Under the pieces are notes generated by a model. That model ran no database searches. It had not been told where the DNA came from and saw only the letters and a program-made list of their open reading frames with translations. The translations under genes were made by a program, and so were the position numbers. DNA of 64,000 nucleotides from Hydra vulgaris (Eukaryota > Cnidaria > Hydrozoa > Anthoathecata > Hydridae). Of this stretch, positions 48,915 to 62,984 are shown in pieces. Each line of letters begins with the position of its first letter. Positions within the stretch are counted from its first letter, which is position 1. Location of the stretch: NCBI RefSeq assembly GCF_038396675.1, contig NC_088931.1, forward strand, positions 73,375,001-73,439,000, written 5' to 3'.

Positions 48915-49115
48915 CCCATATATGAAATATATGGGAATTTTTTCAAATATATATATATATATATATAGAAATAAACGCATCTAATTAAAAATTAATTAGA
49001 TGCGTTTATTTCTATATATATATAAATAGAAATAAACGCATCCAATTAAAAATTAATTAGATGCGTTTATTTCTATATATATATATAAATAGAAATAAAC
49101 GCATCTAATTAATTT
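48915..49115. repeat. Tandem palindromes in (TA)n
   Basis: Two complete and one partial copies of a 45-bp palindrome, AGAAATAAACGCATC(T/C)AATT ... and its complement, each separated by TATATATA. A shorter palindrome CCCATATATGAAATATATGGG precedes them (48914-48936). Confidence 0.92.
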
Positions 49116-49230
49116 TTTTCTAATAGTTTCAAAATATTTTACAAATGTATGAAATATTATATATCGTATTGTACTTTCAAATTTTAGAAATTTAAAAGTA
49201 CTATATGATGTTTTAGTTTTTAGTACAAAT

Positions 49231-49675
49231 TTAGTTTTTAGTTTTTAGTACTATAGAAATTTTGGTTTTTAATACAAATTTAAGTTTATTAATTTTAGCA
49301 TTCATATCTGAAGAGTTTTTATAGACAAAACTTGGTCTAAAATAAAAAATCGATAAAAGGTTTCTACTGATTTGATAACGATTAATCAGGAAAATAAGAT
49401 AAAGGGAGCAAATCCCAACGAGCTGATTTTCGAGGAAAAAACTAGACGAATAAGAACTTTTGAGCACTTAAGCACAGTCACAGTAAAAGGATGAGACTTC
49501 ATTGAATGACGAGTGACACGAGAATGAATTTTAGTAGATGGCACAAGAGGCGCTAGCTCTTTAAAGCAGCGCCCTTTATAGTTTTTATAGAAATAGAAAA
49601 GAGAAAGAAAAGCAACATTGCAACGATGTGACGATGGTTGAAGGTTGGTTGCCTAAGCAGCTCCAACTATAAGTA
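49231..49675 (-). pseudogene. 3' end of the LINE family seen at 0.2-1.5 kb
   Basis: 49380-49670 aligns with 340-620 (shared phrases ATTTTCGAGGAAAAAACTAG, GGCACAAGAGGCGCTAGCTC, GTGACACGAGAATGAATTTT). Only the polymerase tail and 3' region are present, typical of 5' truncation. Confidence 0.85.
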
Positions 49676-50419
49676 TATAATAATAATATAAAATTTTTAC
49701 TAGCTTTATGTAATTTTAACTTCTACATTTCAATCAGCTTTCGTTTTCAGTTTTTATAACTTTGTGAACTCTCTTTACTTTTTTTTTATATCCTGGATAA
49801 AAAAGGCACAAAAATGGAACTTTGTTTTTAGCTATTTTTAGTTATTTTTCTGAGTTCAGCGAGTTGTTGTTTTGTATTTTTTTATTAAAAGATAAATCTC
49901 TTATCAAAATATCTTTTGTGGTTTCAAAATTTTAATACTTTGTAAAAACTGATTTTAATTTCTTCAATTTGTTTTTGCAATTGTTTATAACTTGGCTCTT
50001 CTTTACCACTTTATAATTTTTACTTTGAAACTTTTAAGCCGCTTACAGCTTTTTTTGTCTTGCTAATCAAATTTAAAAAATAAAGTATTATTAGAAGAAG
50101 TTAATGAATGTGATTTATTAGTTTAGAATAGTAGTAGCACAAAACTCAGTAACTTATTGCAACAAGAGTCTATGTAGGTCTTATGTAGGTCTTATGTAGG
50201 TCTTGTAAAACAGTGTATGACAATATGTATATATAATATAAAAATTTAAAAAAGTATATATAAAAAATATAAAGTATATTATATATAGTATAATAATATA
50301 AAAAAACAATATATAATTTTTTTAATATCTATCAGTTAATAAAATTAATATCAATAAACTTTTAACCGATTTATGTTCCTTATTTTGTATTATATGTAAA
50401 TCAACTAGTTTAAGGTTAG
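49676..50419. other. AT-rich stretch
   Basis: Short direct repeats of TCTTATGTAGG occur at 50175-50205. No gene. Confidence 0.4.
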
Positions 50420-51610
50420 ATTTGAAAATTTTTACTTAACTCCACAACCCATTCCGGTAAATTATTCCATCCAAAAACAACCCTAATTGTAAAGTAGTTT
50501 ATTAATTAGTCAAAAGTCTACTTAAACAATTTTTAACGAATTCAAATATGACACGATGTTTGAAACCTCGTATACGGGAGGCTGGGCCTAATGCACTAAT
50601 TGAATACATTTGTATTTGAACTTTCTTCGTACAAATAGATTCTGGGCTTTTTTATGGCTAATATTGTTGAATAAGGTCACTTCCTAGTCTCCGTACTTCT
50701 TAAGATATTAAGTCTAATGTTTGAATTCTTTGATTATATCCCAGCTATCGTTGTTCTTGCATTACTTTATTGGCACTTCTTTAAAAGTCTTTCGAGTTCT
50801 ATGACTTTTTACGTCATAGGGGTACCAAGCTTGAACTGCAAACTACAAATGTGGTCTAACCTACATGCATTTAAGCAACTTTATGAGATGTTCATCTTTG
50901 TAGTTAAAAGTGTTATTCAATATTGCAAGCATACTATTAGCTTTACTGGCAGCATTTTTTAATAGTCTTTTTTAATTCAAACCATTTGAAACATAAAGGC
51001 CTAAATTTTTGTTAAGAGTTGATTTTTCTATTTCTTTCAATACGCCAACATTTTTTATAAATAAGGGTATCTTTTATTACTTGCACTAAAATTAAGTGCA
51101 ATAACTTTATTGTTATCGGCGTACAAGCAACATTTATTTATAAACCTGGTTGGTTGTTCTTGGTAAATCGTTCACGAGTATCAAGAAAAAAAGTGGATCA
51201 AGCACAAAACCCTGGGATATCCCACTTAATACATCAATCAATCTGTTTTTTATTTTTCTATAATCACTCTTTGTTTTCTATTTGATAAAAATGATTCAAT
51301 CCATTTAAGAGGCATAACAATAAAACTATAAGCATCATAACTTTAGCTTATAACTTTATGTGTTGCTTTCTGAAAGTTGGTATGTAAAACATCTAATGGA
51401 ACGCCATTTAATAATCCCCCTGTTAAGATGTCAAGGAATTCTCGTAATTTGTGATGCTGGTCTTTCCTTTCGGAAATAAAGCTGTTCTTTTTATAATAGC
51501 TCGTTTGATACTAGGTGCTTCATTATACTATCATCAATGGTTCTTTCTAATATTTCACATGGGATCAATGTAAAAGATTCAGACCTGTAGTTTGTTGGTT
51601 TCAATTTACT
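50420..51610 (-). pseudogene. Another LINE reverse transcriptase, heavily decayed
   Basis: Minus-strand pieces: PLKWIESFLSNRK-like region (about 51310), VLSGISQGFVLDPLFFLI and LVNDLPRTTNQVYK (51230-51140), AASKANSMLAILNNTF (50957-50905), VRPHLxFAVQAWYPYDVK (50870-50815) and the tail FGWNNLPEWVVELS (50470-50430). These are the PQG box, the thumb (VRPHLEFAVQAW) and the C-terminus of CR1/L2-like polymerases. Many stops and frameshifts are present. Confidence 0.75.
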
Positions 51611-51682
51611 CCTTTTTTTAAAGAAAGACTTTTAAAAGAAATTTAATTATATTTAAAGTTCCATCTTCTGTAGATTTTTTTA

Positions 51683-51687
<5 letters not shown>

Positions 51688-51762
<75 letters not shown>
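51688..51762. repeat. (TA)n microsatellite
   Basis: About 75 bp of TA. Confidence 0.95.
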
Positions 51763-51769
<7 letters not shown>

Positions 51770-52120
51770 AAGGATATGAAATGACTGCAATGTTTATGAA
51801 CAAAAGAATGTACTAATCAATTACAATTGATTTCGATGATTCTAACAACGTGTGCGGTTGATAATTAACAATATTTATGTTGAAATTTTTATCTTTTATA
51901 TAAACAGAATGAAAAGATTATGAAAAGAGAAACTTATTTCTTCAAATTTGCAAGAGGTTTGCCTCAAAAACAATTGGGTCAATTATAAAAGAAAGACTCT
52001 AAATTAAAAAAAATAAGACTCTAAATTAAAATCATAAAATGTTACATAAATAGGTTAAAAGCGTAAGTTTATTTAGGGAGGTAGAGGGTGCTAAAAAAAG
52101 CGTATTGCAAAATGCGGGGG
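51763..52120. other. AT-rich spacer
   Basis: Nothing recognised. Confidence 0.35.
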
Positions 52121-52183
52121 AGATGAGGGGGGGGGGGGAGGGACGAAAAATAAGCGTACGTACTTTATGGACGACCTCTCTTA
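52121..52183 (-). mobile_element. Solo end of the GGGGTCGTCCATAAAGTACG element
   Basis: GCGTACGTACTTTATGGACGACC at 52156-52178 with an adjoining G-rich tract matches the right end of the element at 44671-46005. No left end is present nearby. Confidence 0.75.
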
Positions 52184-52267
52184 TTATACCTAAAGTAATG
52201 AATTAATTTGGTCGTCAAATTCTTTTTTAATTGTGACTCTGGTAGACCTAAGTTTAGCCGTTTATTG

Positions 52268-52450
<183 letters not shown>

Positions 52451-54699
52451 TTAACTCTGATGTTATTTACAGCTGATTAATTTTTATAAATTTATTTAAA
52501 AGTATAATCTGCAAATAAGGAGATCTTTATGCATACTTGAGCTTATTGTATTACTATATAAAGTTCTTGCAACAATATATACTTATCACTTCATTCATCG
52601 TATACAATACCCATCATCATAATACAAAAATATTTGAAAAAAAACTTTTATTTTCGATTGTTTAATTGTAATTAAAAAGATATTCTACTTAAATTTTGAA
52701 AGAAAAAAACATTTTAGCATTTTGAAGTGTCATTTACATCTTTGGGTTTTTTTTAAGAATTTCACTCATTGCAATAGTAGGAAGTCTTGAAATTTGTTTC
52801 GTTATAAGTAACCTTTTAAAACTGTAACTTGTAATTAGATTATAGGAGTTTAGAACAAGGTCTTATGTTCAAAGCTCTTATGAGTCATTAAGTTCGAATT
52901 AGGTATGGAATCTAAGCGTAAAACATTCTTTCTGGTTAATCTATGATCTAAATGCTATTCATTTGACCTTTTTTTTTGTGATAATACCTTCTTTTAAGTT
53001 TACTTAAAAAATTAGTGACAATGAAAACCTAATTTACATTTATATTATATTTATGGTCTAGAATAATCACCATGAGTTGCATTCTTTTGAAATAGAGGAT
53101 AATCTTAAATATGATAAAATAATCTGACTATAATTTATGTCATTAACTATACTAGTGGGTATATACATAAAAAAATGTTTTTGTTATCGCAACTTCATTT
53201 ATGTTGCTCAACGGTGATTAAACTTTTTGATCTTTTTAATATAGGTATTAACTTTATTACCACTTTATATCTTTTGTTTTCCTTTTTAGCACCTATAAAT
53301 TTATTACTTGTGGCTCTTAAATCAATTTTTGATTGTAACTATACGTAAATTAGAAGCCAGTGATCAATATAGAAAACGGAATTAGACAATTCAGGTTTAT
53401 TTATTATATCGTATTTATAACTTAAATTAAACACTCTAAAAAATTAGTTTAATTACTCATTATTTTTTGAGTTGCCTAAAAGTATATTAAAAGTATAACA
53501 TATTAACATAAAAGCAATGTTCTTAATGGAACAAACGTTATTGATGAAATAAATGATTGGCCTCAAATATACTACGACTTGAATGAATACTCTAAAATGT
53601 CATTTTACCGATTTACCGATATTCTTTACAGCGGTGATTTTATGACAACCAACGCTTGAGCATAAAATGTTCAAGCCACTGCTTTTTTTATATGCTACTT
53701 TGTATTTGGTATAGTATATATTTTTCTTTGAAAAAAATATATGCAATTTTCATTATGTAAAAAGAACATTTAAATGATTATAACAAGACAATTAAATTTT
53801 TCTGTACGAATAAACTGTTTTTTTTTTATTATAAAATTATAAAATTTTTACTATTACGCTTACCTTTCTTTTTTGCTTTCAGCGATAAGTAAACTTCAAA
53901 GTCGAAATTTTTGATAGCAGTAACAAATTTAGCCCTACTTGCCTTGTTTCTGTAAGTTCTTTAAGTTTGTGTGCTATAAGTCAATCCCTATGCAATTGTG
54001 TATCAGATTAGCGTATCGAGAGCATTTTTGAACGTCTACTATGGCGTTTATCATTGACCTTTGCAGATGATGTATAACATGTTATTGCTTTACGGAGGTG
54101 GATGTATCCATGCGACTTGAAATCACATTTCTTTTATACATACTGGTGCTAATTAATTACTATTATAATTCTACTATGTTAACCCTTTTAATAGTCACCA
54201 TTGCCTTTTCTTAAATTTTTAAAACCAACTTGCTTTTAGCGATTAAAATTAAATAAAAATGTAACGAACATATAATTAAAAAACCATTTATTGAATATAT
54301 AAAACGTATGATTTAAAAAACGTTTTTATAAAAATAGATTATTTTTCCCAGACTCTAACCGCGGCAATTTTTCGCTCAACATTTTAATTATAAACATGTA
54401 AAAGTTTAGAGTTAACAAACCACACAGGGCGTATAAAAACAGGACACAGGGCGTATAAAATACGTCTTTTAAACGTCTTTTGAACGTTCAAAAGACGTCT
54501 TATTTAGGTCCTGTGCTCACTCGGAAGGTACTTAATATCTTGAAAATGAAAAAAATCTTGCATTTGTGTAAAAGGCTGTGTGTATTTTATTATAAACGGT
54601 TTGTTTGTTTTTTATTCTGAAAATTTTTTTTATTCTTTAAGGTTTTCTATATTTTATATTATTATTATTCAGTGATCAAATACAAATACAATAATCTAT
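52451..54699. other. Long AT-rich stretch without genes
   Basis: Only small structures seen: a 26-bp perfect palindrome centred in ACGTCTTTTGAACGTTCAAA (54473-54498), flanked by CACAGG..CCTGTG inverted words and direct repeats of CAGGGCGTATAAAA (54423, 54446). Likely a small foldback or terminal fragment. Confidence 0.5.
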
Positions 54700-55572
54700 T
54701 TATAATTTGATGAAGAGGTGCTACACCAGGCCCCCCTATGCTGACGAACATGGAGATACAGAAGCTACAGACAAAGCAGCAATTGTATCTATAAAGTTAC
54801 TTTCTTATGTTGTTTTTGAAAGCGTTGATGGATTGAGCGTTCACTGCTTCTTGCGAAAGCGCATTCCATGGGGCGACAATTCTATTTGAAAAAAGTTATA
54901 CCGCTCCTCGCAGTTTTTTACCATCTGACGTTCTAGTTTATGGTTATGGCCTCTTAGAATATACTTATCTTTACTTTATGAAATTTTTTGCGGGACAACA
55001 AAACTAACAAGCTCGAGTTTACGAGTGATTTTGAATTGCTCGATAAGATCTGCTCTTTTGCGGCGTTCTTCAAGAGTTGTTAAACCGAGCCGTTGGAGTC
55101 GATCTTCATAGGTCATGTGTTTAATAGTCGATATTGTTTTTGTTGCTCGATGTTGGACTTGCTCGAGAATGGCAATGTCTGATTTTAAATGCGGTGACCA
55201 GGCTTGTACAGCAAACTCAAGATGGGGGCGAATGTAAGTGAGATACAGAGTGCGCCATAAATAAAAACTGCGACTGCGAAATGTTTTTTTGAATCGCCCT
55301 AGCACTCTATTCGCTACTGATACGGCTGACTCTATTTGCGGTCTAACGTTAAGGTCATTCGAGACCATCACACCAAGGTCTCTTTCGACTTTGGTTATTC
55401 TATAAGGTAGAAAATTTTTTTTGGCTATTCTATAAGGTTTTTTGAATCGCCCTAGCACTCTATTCGCTACTGATACGGCTGACTCTATTTGCGGTCTAAC
55501 GTTAAGGTCATTCGAGACCATCACACCAAGGTCTCTTTCGACTTTGGCTATTCTATAAGGTAGAAAATTTTT
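54700..55572 (-). pseudogene. LINE polymerase C-terminus with an in-frame internal duplication
   Basis: The minus strand is open from 55524 to 54976. It reads RDLGVMVSNDLNVRPQIESA, VSVANRVLGRFKK, LYLTYIRPHLEFAVQAWSPH, IAILEQVQHRATKTI and RLGLTTLEERRKRADLIEQF: the thumb and tail of a CR1/L2-like reverse transcriptase. The rest of the tail follows in other frames down to 54700 (GHNHKLERQMVKNC; APWNALSQEAVNAQSINAFK). A 153-bp segment (55291-55443 and 55444-55572 onward) is tandemly duplicated, adding exactly 51 codons without breaking the frame. Confidence 0.85.
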
Positions 55573-55590
55573 TTACCTTATGCTTACATT

Positions 55591-55639
55591 TTATTTGAAA
55601 ATGTATATTACACTAAATGTAATATACATTTTCAAATAA
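55591..55639. repeat. Perfect 22-bp-arm palindrome
   Basis: TTATTTGAAAATGTATATTA-CA, a 5-bp loop, then the complement. Confidence 0.95.
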
Positions 55640-55904
55640 AAGGGGCCATAAAAATAGTTTACTACAGATATCGAAGATATATATTGCAAATATTATAGTA
55701 TGAGATGTTTCTAATATAAAATAATATTTTTCTTAATAATATGTTTATTGCACATATTAGTAAAAGAACTGATTAATTACGTTACGTGTGTGATGCGTAC
55801 AAAACTGTAAATTTTACTTTTAAACTTTGATTACATCTCAAAATTTTCATCTTTGATTAAAACTCTGCTGATTGCCAATGATTAGTTTGACGACTTCTTT
55901 TAAG

Positions 55905-55992
55905 TTGCAGACAACATATTGCAGACAGCATGTTGCAGATAACATGTTGCAGACAACATGTTGCAGACAACATGTTGCAGACAACATGTTGA
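55905..55992. repeat. 14-bp minisatellite
   Basis: About six copies of TTGCAGACAACATG; the last copies are identical. Confidence 0.92.
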
Positions 55993-56758
55993 TATGACGA
56001 CATGTTGATGTTTATTAAAAATACTTTTACTTAAATTAAATTATAGTCTTTAGTGTTACGTGTCTGACAAATTTTTTTACGTGTGTGACACTGTACGAAC
56101 TTTTAATAATTTAATAAGTTTGAAATAATTTTTATTTTTTATTTTTATTTCTTTTACATTTCTGAAATAAAAAATAAACTGAGTAGCACTTTTGTTTTAT
56201 ACTTTTTTACAGTTACAACCTTTTAAGCTTTATTTTATAAGGGTACATAGTTTCATTGTTCTGCGCAACCACCAATCATAAAATACCATTTCTGAAGATT
56301 GGGAAAATATTTCGGAAGCTTGCATGTCATTAATACAGTTTATTTCAAAATCAGATGACTTTAAGTCACTTGTTTTGAAAAATGAATTGCATTCATTGAA
56401 AGAATTGACATGATGAATTTTTATTCCTAGAGTTTTTTTGACCTAGGTTTTTTGTTGTATATTTTAATAATGGTTTCATCATTGTTAATATAGAGAATAT
56501 TAGTAGCTGTCATTAACGATTTGAAAACATTGAAAAAATCCATAGACGTTTATACACACACTTTCTCATTCTTGTTCACACATTTCATTCGAACAAGAGA
56601 CTTAACTCTTCCTTCAACGCCATCTATAGCCCCTTTTCTATGTGAAAATGTTTTATTTTATTGCAAAGATAATTAGTTAAGTAATTTAATCATAAACTTA
56701 TTTTTAAACTCTGATGATGAGCCATTGGTAAAAAGATTTTTAGTATCATTGTTACAGC
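55993..56758. other. AT-rich spacer
   Basis: No gene recognised. Confidence 0.4.
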
Positions 56759-57068
<310 letters not shown>

Positions 57069-57795
57069 ACCAACCGAAAAGATGGCTTTAACTGCAATGA
57101 ATCACTTTTTTACAATTATTACTTTAAAATTTGCTTTTACCGCTTATATCTAACTTTTTTTTTCTTTTTGCAACAAGATAAATTTGCAGGAACTGCGTTA
57201 ACTCTCTGAATATTTTTTCAGATCTTTGTCTTATTTATATACATTTTATGTTATTTTCAGTTGTAATAAGTCCATAACTATTTGAACTCGTACCGCACAA
57301 CTTTTATCGTATCGCACAACCTTTACCAGATAGTTGTTCAGCACCATAATAAAAAAAGCTATTCGGCCTAATATATTTAATTATATTCAGATAGTTTTTT
57401 TTTGGACCGCTTTTGCTTTCGGACAACCTATGTTTTTGGATCATTTTTGTTTTTAGATCACATATTTTTTGGCTTATAAAAACCTACCTGAAATAAAGAT
57501 TTTAATTATGCCAACCTTTCGTGCTTTGTTTTGTTTGATTGTATTTATGTCAATACTAGAAAATTCATGGCCCGTTTTTAGCAACCTTTTACACTTGTAA
57601 ATGATAATTAATTTGAGAAGTGAAGTGAAGCCGGTGAAGGCAAATAAATCTAAAATATATTATGCATACCTAATAAGTGATACCTAATAAGTGAAAAAGA
57701 ATTAAAGTTAAAAATTTAAATGACTTAAAACAAATGTTAAAAATAAATAATTCTAGGTTAAAAAATTTCATCAAAGAATTTCTTTATAAACTATA
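57069..57795. other. AT-rich spacer
   Basis: Nothing recognised. Confidence 0.35.
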
Positions 57796-58362
57796 TTACT
57801 CTCGAGTCCCTAATAAAATGGAGGGAGGGAAGGGGGGGGGGGCATTTATTATTTTTTGGAAAATTTTCCCACCCACCCCAAGCTTATTAAGACACCCCCT
57901 TATATTAATTTTTAATTGTTGTCAGCAAAAACTTTATATCTCAAAACTAAAGAAAAAAAATCAGTGAAAATCGGCCTTAAAAAATTAGAAAATAGTTCTT
58001 TCAGTCATCAATAAAAACAAAAACTTTCAGCATAAACAGGCTTTAAAAATCGCCGACCTGGTAAATCTCGATTCAGAATATTAAATCCTAATGAAATTAT
58101 GCTAAAACAACTGTTCAAAAATGCGCATTTGACTGCAAGCTACGCTAGAATTTAATAGTTTTAAGCGTAATTTGTAAAAAATATTAGTTCAGATTTATAA
58201 AATAAACTTTTTAATAAAAAATACTTATATCGAATCATAAAAAAATTCCACTCCCCTTTTATTAACACCCCCTCTCCCCCTTTTATTGGATCTAGACTAA
58301 AATTCCCACCTCCCTCCTTCTTTCATTCCCCCTCCCCCCTTGTATTAAGGACTCGAGAGTAA
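57796..58362. mobile_element. G-rich MITE
   Basis: Inverted ends TTACTCTCGAGTCC(C/T)TAATA at both sides, followed inward by G-rich (left 57822-57842) and C-rich (right 58325-58340) blocks. About 567 bp, non-coding. Confidence 0.82.
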
Positions 58363-58554
58363 GAGCATTAACAATAACGTTTATCTTTAAAAGCAAGACA
58401 TGTTACGCGTATTTATGTTATTTATTAACTGAATTACTTAAGTATTTATTAACCGCCGTGTCTTTTATTATATTAATATTTATTATTACTAATATATTAG
58501 CATCAATTAGTTAACTAATAAAAAAGTATTCTAAAAAAACCCAAAATAGACTCC
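58363..58554. other. Short AT-rich spacer
   Basis: Nothing recognised. Confidence 0.3.
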
Positions 58555-58622
58555 AATACGAATTGAACCCGGGGCACAGGCACCAAGATCTAATTTGCTA
58601 ACCACTCAACCACACTATATTG
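58555..58622 (-). other. tRNA-derived sequence (perfect box A, near-perfect box B)
   Basis: Minus strand: box A TGGTTGAGTGG, then GGTTCAATTC about 44 bp later, the correct spacing for an RNA polymerase III internal promoter. The anticodon and acceptor arms do not pair, so it is more likely a SINE head or tRNA pseudogene. Confidence 0.45.
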
Positions 58623-59574
<952 letters not shown>

Positions 59575-59608
59575 TTACTGAAATATCGTTAAAATAAGTT
59601 ACAGCTGC

Positions 59609-59830
59609 ATGTCAAATATCAGTACTATTATCAAATCACACAACCAACACATTTTGCGCAATAAAAATACCAATAATGTTAAAAACTGCAACAGTATAAA
59701 TAGAACTACGCGTCCTTTAGAAAATCAATGCTTAACTAAAAATATTGTTTTTAAGGCTACTCTAAGACCACCTAAAACAGATTGCATACTAGAAATACTA
59801 ATTAGTATCTCAAGTATATATAAGTAAGCC
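59609..59830 (+). pseudogene. Penelope-like element fragment (region before GIY-YIG)
   Basis: The frame reads [20 protein letters not shown], then CNSINRTTRPLENQCLTKNI and VFKATL. This matches the pattern of Penelope-like polymerases just before the GIY-YIG endonuclease (MSNMSSIIKSHN.. CNCR...CPL.G.CL...IVYKA). Two cysteines of that motif are changed or lost, and the GIY-YIG core does not follow. The fragment begins directly after a (TA)n tract. Confidence 0.65.
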
Positions 59831-61467
59831 ATATTGAGTATTATTTTAGTCGTATTGAGTATTGTTTTATCCATATTGAGTATAGCGAATTTAAAAATAA
59901 ATATTAAATTTATTTTTAAATTCGCAAAATATCGTAAAAATATCTATATAAATTTCTTGCATTCAAGTTTATATTTTTATAGGATTATTCAAATAAAGTT
60001 AGCAATAGTAAATATAATTCTATATATAATACAATATTAAACTTATGAATAAATATTGAGCTCTCTTTTTAATAATAGAGTATTAAAAAAGTTATTGTTT
60101 GGTCGTAGTTTACAACTCTTTACAGCGTACAAAACAAAAAATATTGATATTAATGAAAGAATATTCTGGCTTTTAAGGCAGAAAAACCAACTCTTTTATT
60201 TACACTAAGAAGAAGTCGCTGCCAACAAAAATGTAAAAAAAGTTAATGCTTATTATTACGGTTGGAGTTCTTAAAATGAATTTATAAAAAAAACGCGGAG
60301 GAATTGTCCACGGTGATATCATTAAAGAAGCTCATTCGGCCATTTTCTCTTCCATTCTTATTAACGGAACTCCTGAAATCTCTTATACTGAGCAAATCAC
60401 CTTTTCTGGTTTGTCTACTATGGTATTAATAAAGTATGTGTAGTTTAGAAGCGTTTTCTCAGGTTCAACACTCTCAAAAAAAGAAGAGGTCATTGCCAAG
60501 GTAAAAATGAACGTCTTGGATCAAAATGACAGTATTTTAAAAAACAGCGGAGGTTAAGGGTTCGGCAACGGAGTCAACATATCTAAAGTGAACATAGGAG
60601 TATAAACAATTACACTTCAAAGGGATTTTTAAATTTTTTCCTTGCTATGCAGCGCTCATAACCTTTTTTTCGGTTTTCATTTCAATGAATATTCGATTGA
60701 AATGAAGAACTATTTTAATCAAGTTCAGCTACTCTACAATCTTTAAAAAAAAAAAGACGTAATGTAACGTAAAAAGTTTATATTTGTGACGTATTTTAAT
60801 TACGTATCAATTCTAAATGTTTTACATTGCGCTATGTCTCGGTTGGTTATACTTTTAAAGATAATAAGTACCTTAGATTGCTTAATTACCGCAGTTACGG
60901 TACATTCAAAAGTAAAAAATAAGTTATAAGTTATTTTAACTTTTAAACTTACTTTTTTTTTAAAGGTAAATACATTTTTTAAAGCTTTAAAAGTTGTATT
61001 AACTTTTAAGTAGCCTTTTTTTAAAACAAACCCACAGCCGTGGGTTAATTTTTTTAAACTTTTTATAATTACAATAGTCTTGACTAAATCACGTTTGTCC
61101 AAGCTATTCTAATTAAAAAAAACTATTATAATTAAAAAATACGCGTGTTATTGCGTTTTCAACAATCAAGTACATAAATAAGCAAATATATAAAAAAAAT
61201 TGGTATTAAAACAATTTTGTTAAATAACGTAACTCAGAATTATGGTATTTAACCAAGCGTTTGTCGAGATATTTGAAACTAAAGATTTTTTTTTAAAAAC
61301 TGCTAATTATCATAATTTATTTTAACTGTAAAATGGATTCGTCTTAGATAACTACTTTTTTTTTGTAACTAATTTGTCACGAAAAAAAAAAAAATAGTTT
61401 TAATCCGCAAAGGTACGTCTCAATTATTTTATTTAAACTTATAAAAGAGCAAACTTTAAAAAAATGC
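59831..61467. other. AT-rich stretch with short coding-like frames
   Basis: At 60075-60280 (+) a frame reads LLFGRSLQLFTAYKTKNIDI, then NERIFWLLRQKNQLFYLH; at 60295-60430 another reads GGIVHGDIIKEAHSAIFSSI and LINGTPEISYTEQITFSGLS; at 60450-60550 STLSKKEEVIAKVKMNVLDQ. These may be decayed exons of one gene, but I cannot identify a family. The remainder is non-coding. Confidence 0.3.
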
Positions 61468-61751
61468 CCGAGAAAAAAAACCCCGCTAATCCTGTTAAGT
61501 TCCTAATAAGTTTCCTACTAAAACTTAGTAAGTTTCCGAGTACTTACTAGGAACTTAGTAGGATTAGCAGGTTTTAGTAGGAAACTTAGTAGGATTAGCA
61601 AGTTTTAGTAGGAAACTTAGTAGGATTAGCAAGTTTTTAGTAGAAAACCTAGTAGGATTAGCAAGTTTTTACTCGGAACTTAGTAGTATTACTAGGGTTT
61701 TTACTCGGAACTTAGTAAGTACTTAACAGGATTAGTAGGTTTTTTTCTCGG
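61468..61751. mobile_element. Foldback element with minisatellite core
   Basis: Inverted ends CCGAGAAAAAAACC..GCTAATCCTGTTAAG and their complement (61468-61505; 61715-61751). Between them lie about six copies of a 36-bp unit containing AACTTAGTAGGATTAGCAAG and TTTTAGTAGG. Confidence 0.88.
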
Positions 61752-62384
61752 TTAAGTATTACTTTCTAGTTTTAGTTAATAGTTGTATTAGTTAAATTCA
61801 TATATTTATTAGGGTTTTATTTAATTATTTGAGTTTTAAAGATTTCATAGATATATTAGTAGGCTTATTTTTCGAGAAATATACGAGTTTAAGTAAAAAT
61901 AATAATTTTTACTTAAACACAGATTCTTCTTGAAAATATAATCCTTATAATATAACTTAACTAGTCGCTAAGCAATAAGGACGCTTATTTATAAAACAAT
62001 AACAAAAATAACAATTAATTAAGTGTTAGATTGTTTAACTAGAACATTTAAAAAAATACAATAAACAGCGATGGTCAGTTCTTTTGGTAATTTCGCAGGT
62101 GCCAGTGGAATAATTGCACCCATAAGATTTTTCTTAATCTTTTACGACCATAACTGTAGCTATAACGTAATTTATAACAATATTAATGTAATTCAACAAC
62201 ATAATATCATATATTTTATAACAAAAAAGCATATTTAACTTACCATAAATTTAGAACGATGAAAAAACTTTCATTATCATTGTTTCAAAGCTATTATAAT
62301 CTAAAATTTCAAAATAAAAGTGTATGAAAATATGAAACTAAGTTAAATTAAAAAAAATTAAATAAGCCTCGTGTGTGTATATAT
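61752..62384. other. AT-rich spacer
   Basis: Nothing recognised. Confidence 0.35.
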
Positions 62385-62545
<161 letters not shown>

Positions 62546-62651
62546 TTATTTTTATATACATATAAAAAAAGGAAAATTTACAGATGACGGAAAACAATTA
62601 ATAATTGTATCTAAAATATAAATATTTAATTAATTTAAAAGATATTATTCA

Positions 62652-62684
62652 TATCCACCTGTTATCCGCGATAACAGGTGGATA
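62652..62684. repeat. Perfect hairpin, 15-bp stem
   Basis: TATCCACCTGTTATC, loop CGC, then the complement. Unusually GC-containing for this region; could be an excision footprint or a terminator-like stem. Confidence 0.9.
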
Positions 62685-62984
62685 CGATTTCTTTTCTCTT
62701 AACAAATTTATTTAATTCTTAAAAGAAACACTACATAAAGTCAAAATGGTACAAAAAGAAATCTGATATAGATCATTGTTAACAACAAACTTTGTCGCCA
62801 TTATGAATTAAGTTTGATGTTTCATTAATTAATTGATTGCAAACAGAATCCTAAATAACAACTTCTAATAAAAAGAATATTGTAAAGTAAATATATAATA
62901 ATACAAAAAAACATAATACAATTTCAAACTTTAAAAAATAGAAATAAAACCTAATAATGTTCATAATTATTTTGAATAAAAACA

